Assembly (NCBI RefSeq): GCF_016545825.1
Contig: NC_052616.1
Span: forward strand, 37,562,192 to 37,626,191
DNA: 64,000 nucleotides
Direction of reading: 5' to 3'
Source: Eucalyptus grandis
Lineage: Eukaryota; Streptophyta; Magnoliopsida; Myrtales; Myrtaceae
Positions 62,228-64,000 of the stretch are shown one piece after another; position 1 is the stretch's first letter; each line of letters begins with the position of its first letter. A program made the position numbers and the translations under genes. The notes under the pieces were generated by a model. That model was not told the DNA's origin and did no database searches. It saw only the letters and a program-made list of their open reading frames with translations.

Positions 62228-64000
62228 GCACCATTCACCTCCATCCTCTCTCTCTCTCAGCGTTGGTCACCGCCCAGCAGGAGCCAACAAAAGGAGCTGC
62301 CATGCCATCCAGCCGTCACACGCCAAGCCGCCATCTGAGTCGCGCCACTAGTCGCCGTCCGCCACCACCCGCGCACGCCGCGCCTTGCCGCCTCCCTCAT
62401 GCCGTCCAGCCGCCCCTACTGTGCGCCCAGCAGCACCTTCAGCTCATGTTGGAGCCCGTTCAACTACCGTTCGATCACCTCCAACCACTGTGAGCCGCCA
62501 CTCAACCCCGCTCGGCCTAGCTATAGCTTCCCCGACCCTTGCTCGCCTCAATCGGCCCTAAATCAACCGCCAACCAGCAGCAACTAGAGAGTAGATTTGT
62601 GGGTATCACAACACCTTTAAGGCTTGATTTGAGGTGTTTCCGAGCCCTGAACCCTAGGCCCGCTTTGGAGTAAAACGTTCCCTGTGACATTCCAAACGTT
62701 TCAATCTGAACGAATTGTAAATGAGTGAGTTTAGCTTACTAATCCCTGCTTATTTTGCTAATGATGCTTAAGTATTGATTAGTGTTAATTAAGCATGATT
62801 AGGTGATTATATTAGTTTAGAACAATTAAATTAGTGACTTATTGATGCATGTTAGGTGGTTAGACTTAGTTATTAGCAAGTAGAGAGCTTCTAATATTTA
62901 TTGAACGGACCTTGGGATTTTTCCCAAATCATCTCGGCTTCCAATTAGGCATTACGGGTCTAAATTTGATTTATTGTATTTATTTAATAATTTTTAAAAT
63001 TATTTATTTATTTATTTATTTTCCATAAATTAGGCAGAGATAGCCGACGACTAGAATTTTATGTTGATTGTCGTGGTGTAGTCCATTATTTAATTGAGCT
63101 TTATTTTGTGCTGAAATGAGTTGTTTGCAAAATTAGGATTTATTTCCTAAATTAAATAATTTTGGTTATTAATCGAAAAATAATAGATCATCGATTGATA
63201 AAGCTAAAAAAATTTTAGCAGATTACGGAAAATAGTGGGAGTTATGGAAAGGGAAACATTTTATTTTGGCTAAGGCCAACCGTGTGCCTATGCATGATAT
63301 TTTATCGGGTATGATAAAAGTGAGAAGAAATAATGTATGACATGGCTCAGTGACTAGATAGGTTGCCTTGGCGAATAAGTCTCCTTAGAGAATGCACGTG
63401 AATAGTTGAAAATATCTATCATCTGAAAAAGCACATGGCTGGATGTTTAGTACAATACCTTGGCGAATAAGTTGCCATAGAGAATGCATGTGGCTCGATG
63501 ATTTGGTATATCACCTTAGAGAATGTGCGTGGCTCAACGATTTGGTATATCACCTTAGAGAATGCATGTGGCTCGGTCATTAGTACATCGCCTTGGTGAA
63601 TAAGTCGCCTTAGAGAATGCACAGGGCTCGGTGATTAGTATGTCGCATTGGCCTATAAGACCCCTTAGAGAATACACGTGGCTTGGTGACTAAGTATGCC
63701 GCGTTGGCGAATAGGTCGCCTTAAAGAATGCACGTGACTTGGTGACTAGGTATATTATACTGGAAATTGTATAGTATAAATGGAAATGACTGAGGGATGA
63801 TAATGATGACATGTAATCGACTAGGTCGATTGATTAATATATCGATCCGTAATTTTACGATTGGGTGCCTATTTGAACTATGCTAATATGCAGGTGGAAT
63901 CTGAGGCCAAGGTAAGTCTTCTAACCCATGTGTGCATAGGCAGCTCGGATTGCATATTGGTTTACTAATCAAGTCTTAAGGGGTAGAACTCGCTAAGACG
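61209..64000 (+). mobile_element. 3' LTR of the family-D element (incomplete, runs off the window)
   Basis: Starts TGTGACATTCTGAATTTTC and parallels 52938 onward: CT-rich leader at 62195-62225, GTGAGTTTAGCTTACTAAT at 62725, 55-bp repeats at 63330-63740, and the donor CCAAGGTAAGT at 63909. The window ends inside the intron-like segment, before the small ORF. It keeps about 310 bp (61803-62118) deleted from the 5' LTR. Confidence 0.92.
63330..63745 (+). repeat. 55-bp tandem repeats in the 3' LTR
   Basis: More units than in the 5' LTR. Each has GAATGCA(C/T)GTGNCT, GNTNAGTA and CGCCTTNG, so unit number differs between the two LTRs of one element. Confidence 0.8.

Larger units (their letters stand above)
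52938..64000 (+). mobile_element. Ty3/gypsy chromovirus of family D, full length but degenerate, 3' LTR cut by window end
   Basis: 5' LTR 52938-56270, initiator-Met primer site, gag-pol (56.48-61.16 kb), polypurine tract, 3' LTR from 61209. The polyprotein order is gag, protease, reverse transcriptase, RNase H, integrase, chromodomain, as in chromoviruses. The very long LTRs suggest the Tekay/Del side of the group, a placement from memory only. Stops and changed catalytic residues in every domain show it is dead. It was inserted into the LINE at 49700/49701 before the solo family-B LTR entered it. Confidence 0.92.

Overview
This window is nuclear DNA from a flowering plant, most likely a woody eudicot. 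The evidence is five miR399-type hairpins (four intact, one decayed), a DUF1685 gene, a P2B calcium-ATPase gene fragment, Sirevirus/Copia, long-LTR Ty3/gypsy and L1 retroelements, Mutator-like elements with 9-bp target-site duplications (TSDs), and TATA, PHR1-site and telo-box style plant promoter elements. The species cannot be fixed from the sequence. A 100-N run at 15591-15690 shows it is part of a scaffolded assembly. There are no bacterial-style operons and no rRNA or tRNA genes.

Layout. (1) 1-15.6 kb is nested retrotransposons. A long LTR of gypsy family D (1-3379) carries a reverse-oriented Sirevirus solo LTR (525-1483, TSD CGGTC). A minus-strand chromovirus of family B (3' LTR 3380-6487, integrase and chromodomain 6510-7210, more integrase at 15430-15590) is split by a decayed Sirevirus (7216-15424, TSD ATAGG). 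(2) 15.7-18.4 kb is the 5' part of a minus-strand Copia element with an unusually GC-rich leader. (3) 18.4-47.8 kb is a tandem array of duplicated blocks, A (18734-28737), C (28738-36725) and B (36726-47787). It carries the host genes: a cluster of microRNA399 genes (A1 21.5 kb, A2 27.8 kb, C relic 35.1 kb, B1 39.9 kb, B2 46.9 kb, all on the + strand), a DUF1685 gene (43216-43950, B only) and a truncated ACA12/13-like Ca2+-ATPase fragment (41517-42197, B only). Mobile elements broke into it: a solo family-D LTR (29580-33063, TSD GTAAA), two Mutator-like elements (25977-27217 and 34079-35015) and a candidate SINE. (4) 47.8-64 kb is an L1 LINE, then a family-D gypsy element (5' LTR 52938-56270, decayed gag-pol to 61.2 kb, 3' LTR running off the end), with a solo family-B LTR inserted into the first five bases of its 5' LTR.

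How it works together. The functional core is probably a phosphate-starvation miR399 cluster. The A1 and B1 copies keep a TATA box about 85 nt upstream of the hairpin and three GNATATNC sites (the consensus bound by PHR1-type factors). In copy C a Mutator-like element landed in the TATA box, duplicated it, and pushed the PHR1-type sites away; its mature miRNA has also decayed.

The strongest candidate for something undescribed is in the long gypsy LTRs. Two different LTR families each contain a short GT-AG intron-like segment followed at once by a small ORF. In family B the ORF is exactly 84 codons in two copies far apart and in opposite orientation. In family D a related domain is followed by a highly acidic tail.
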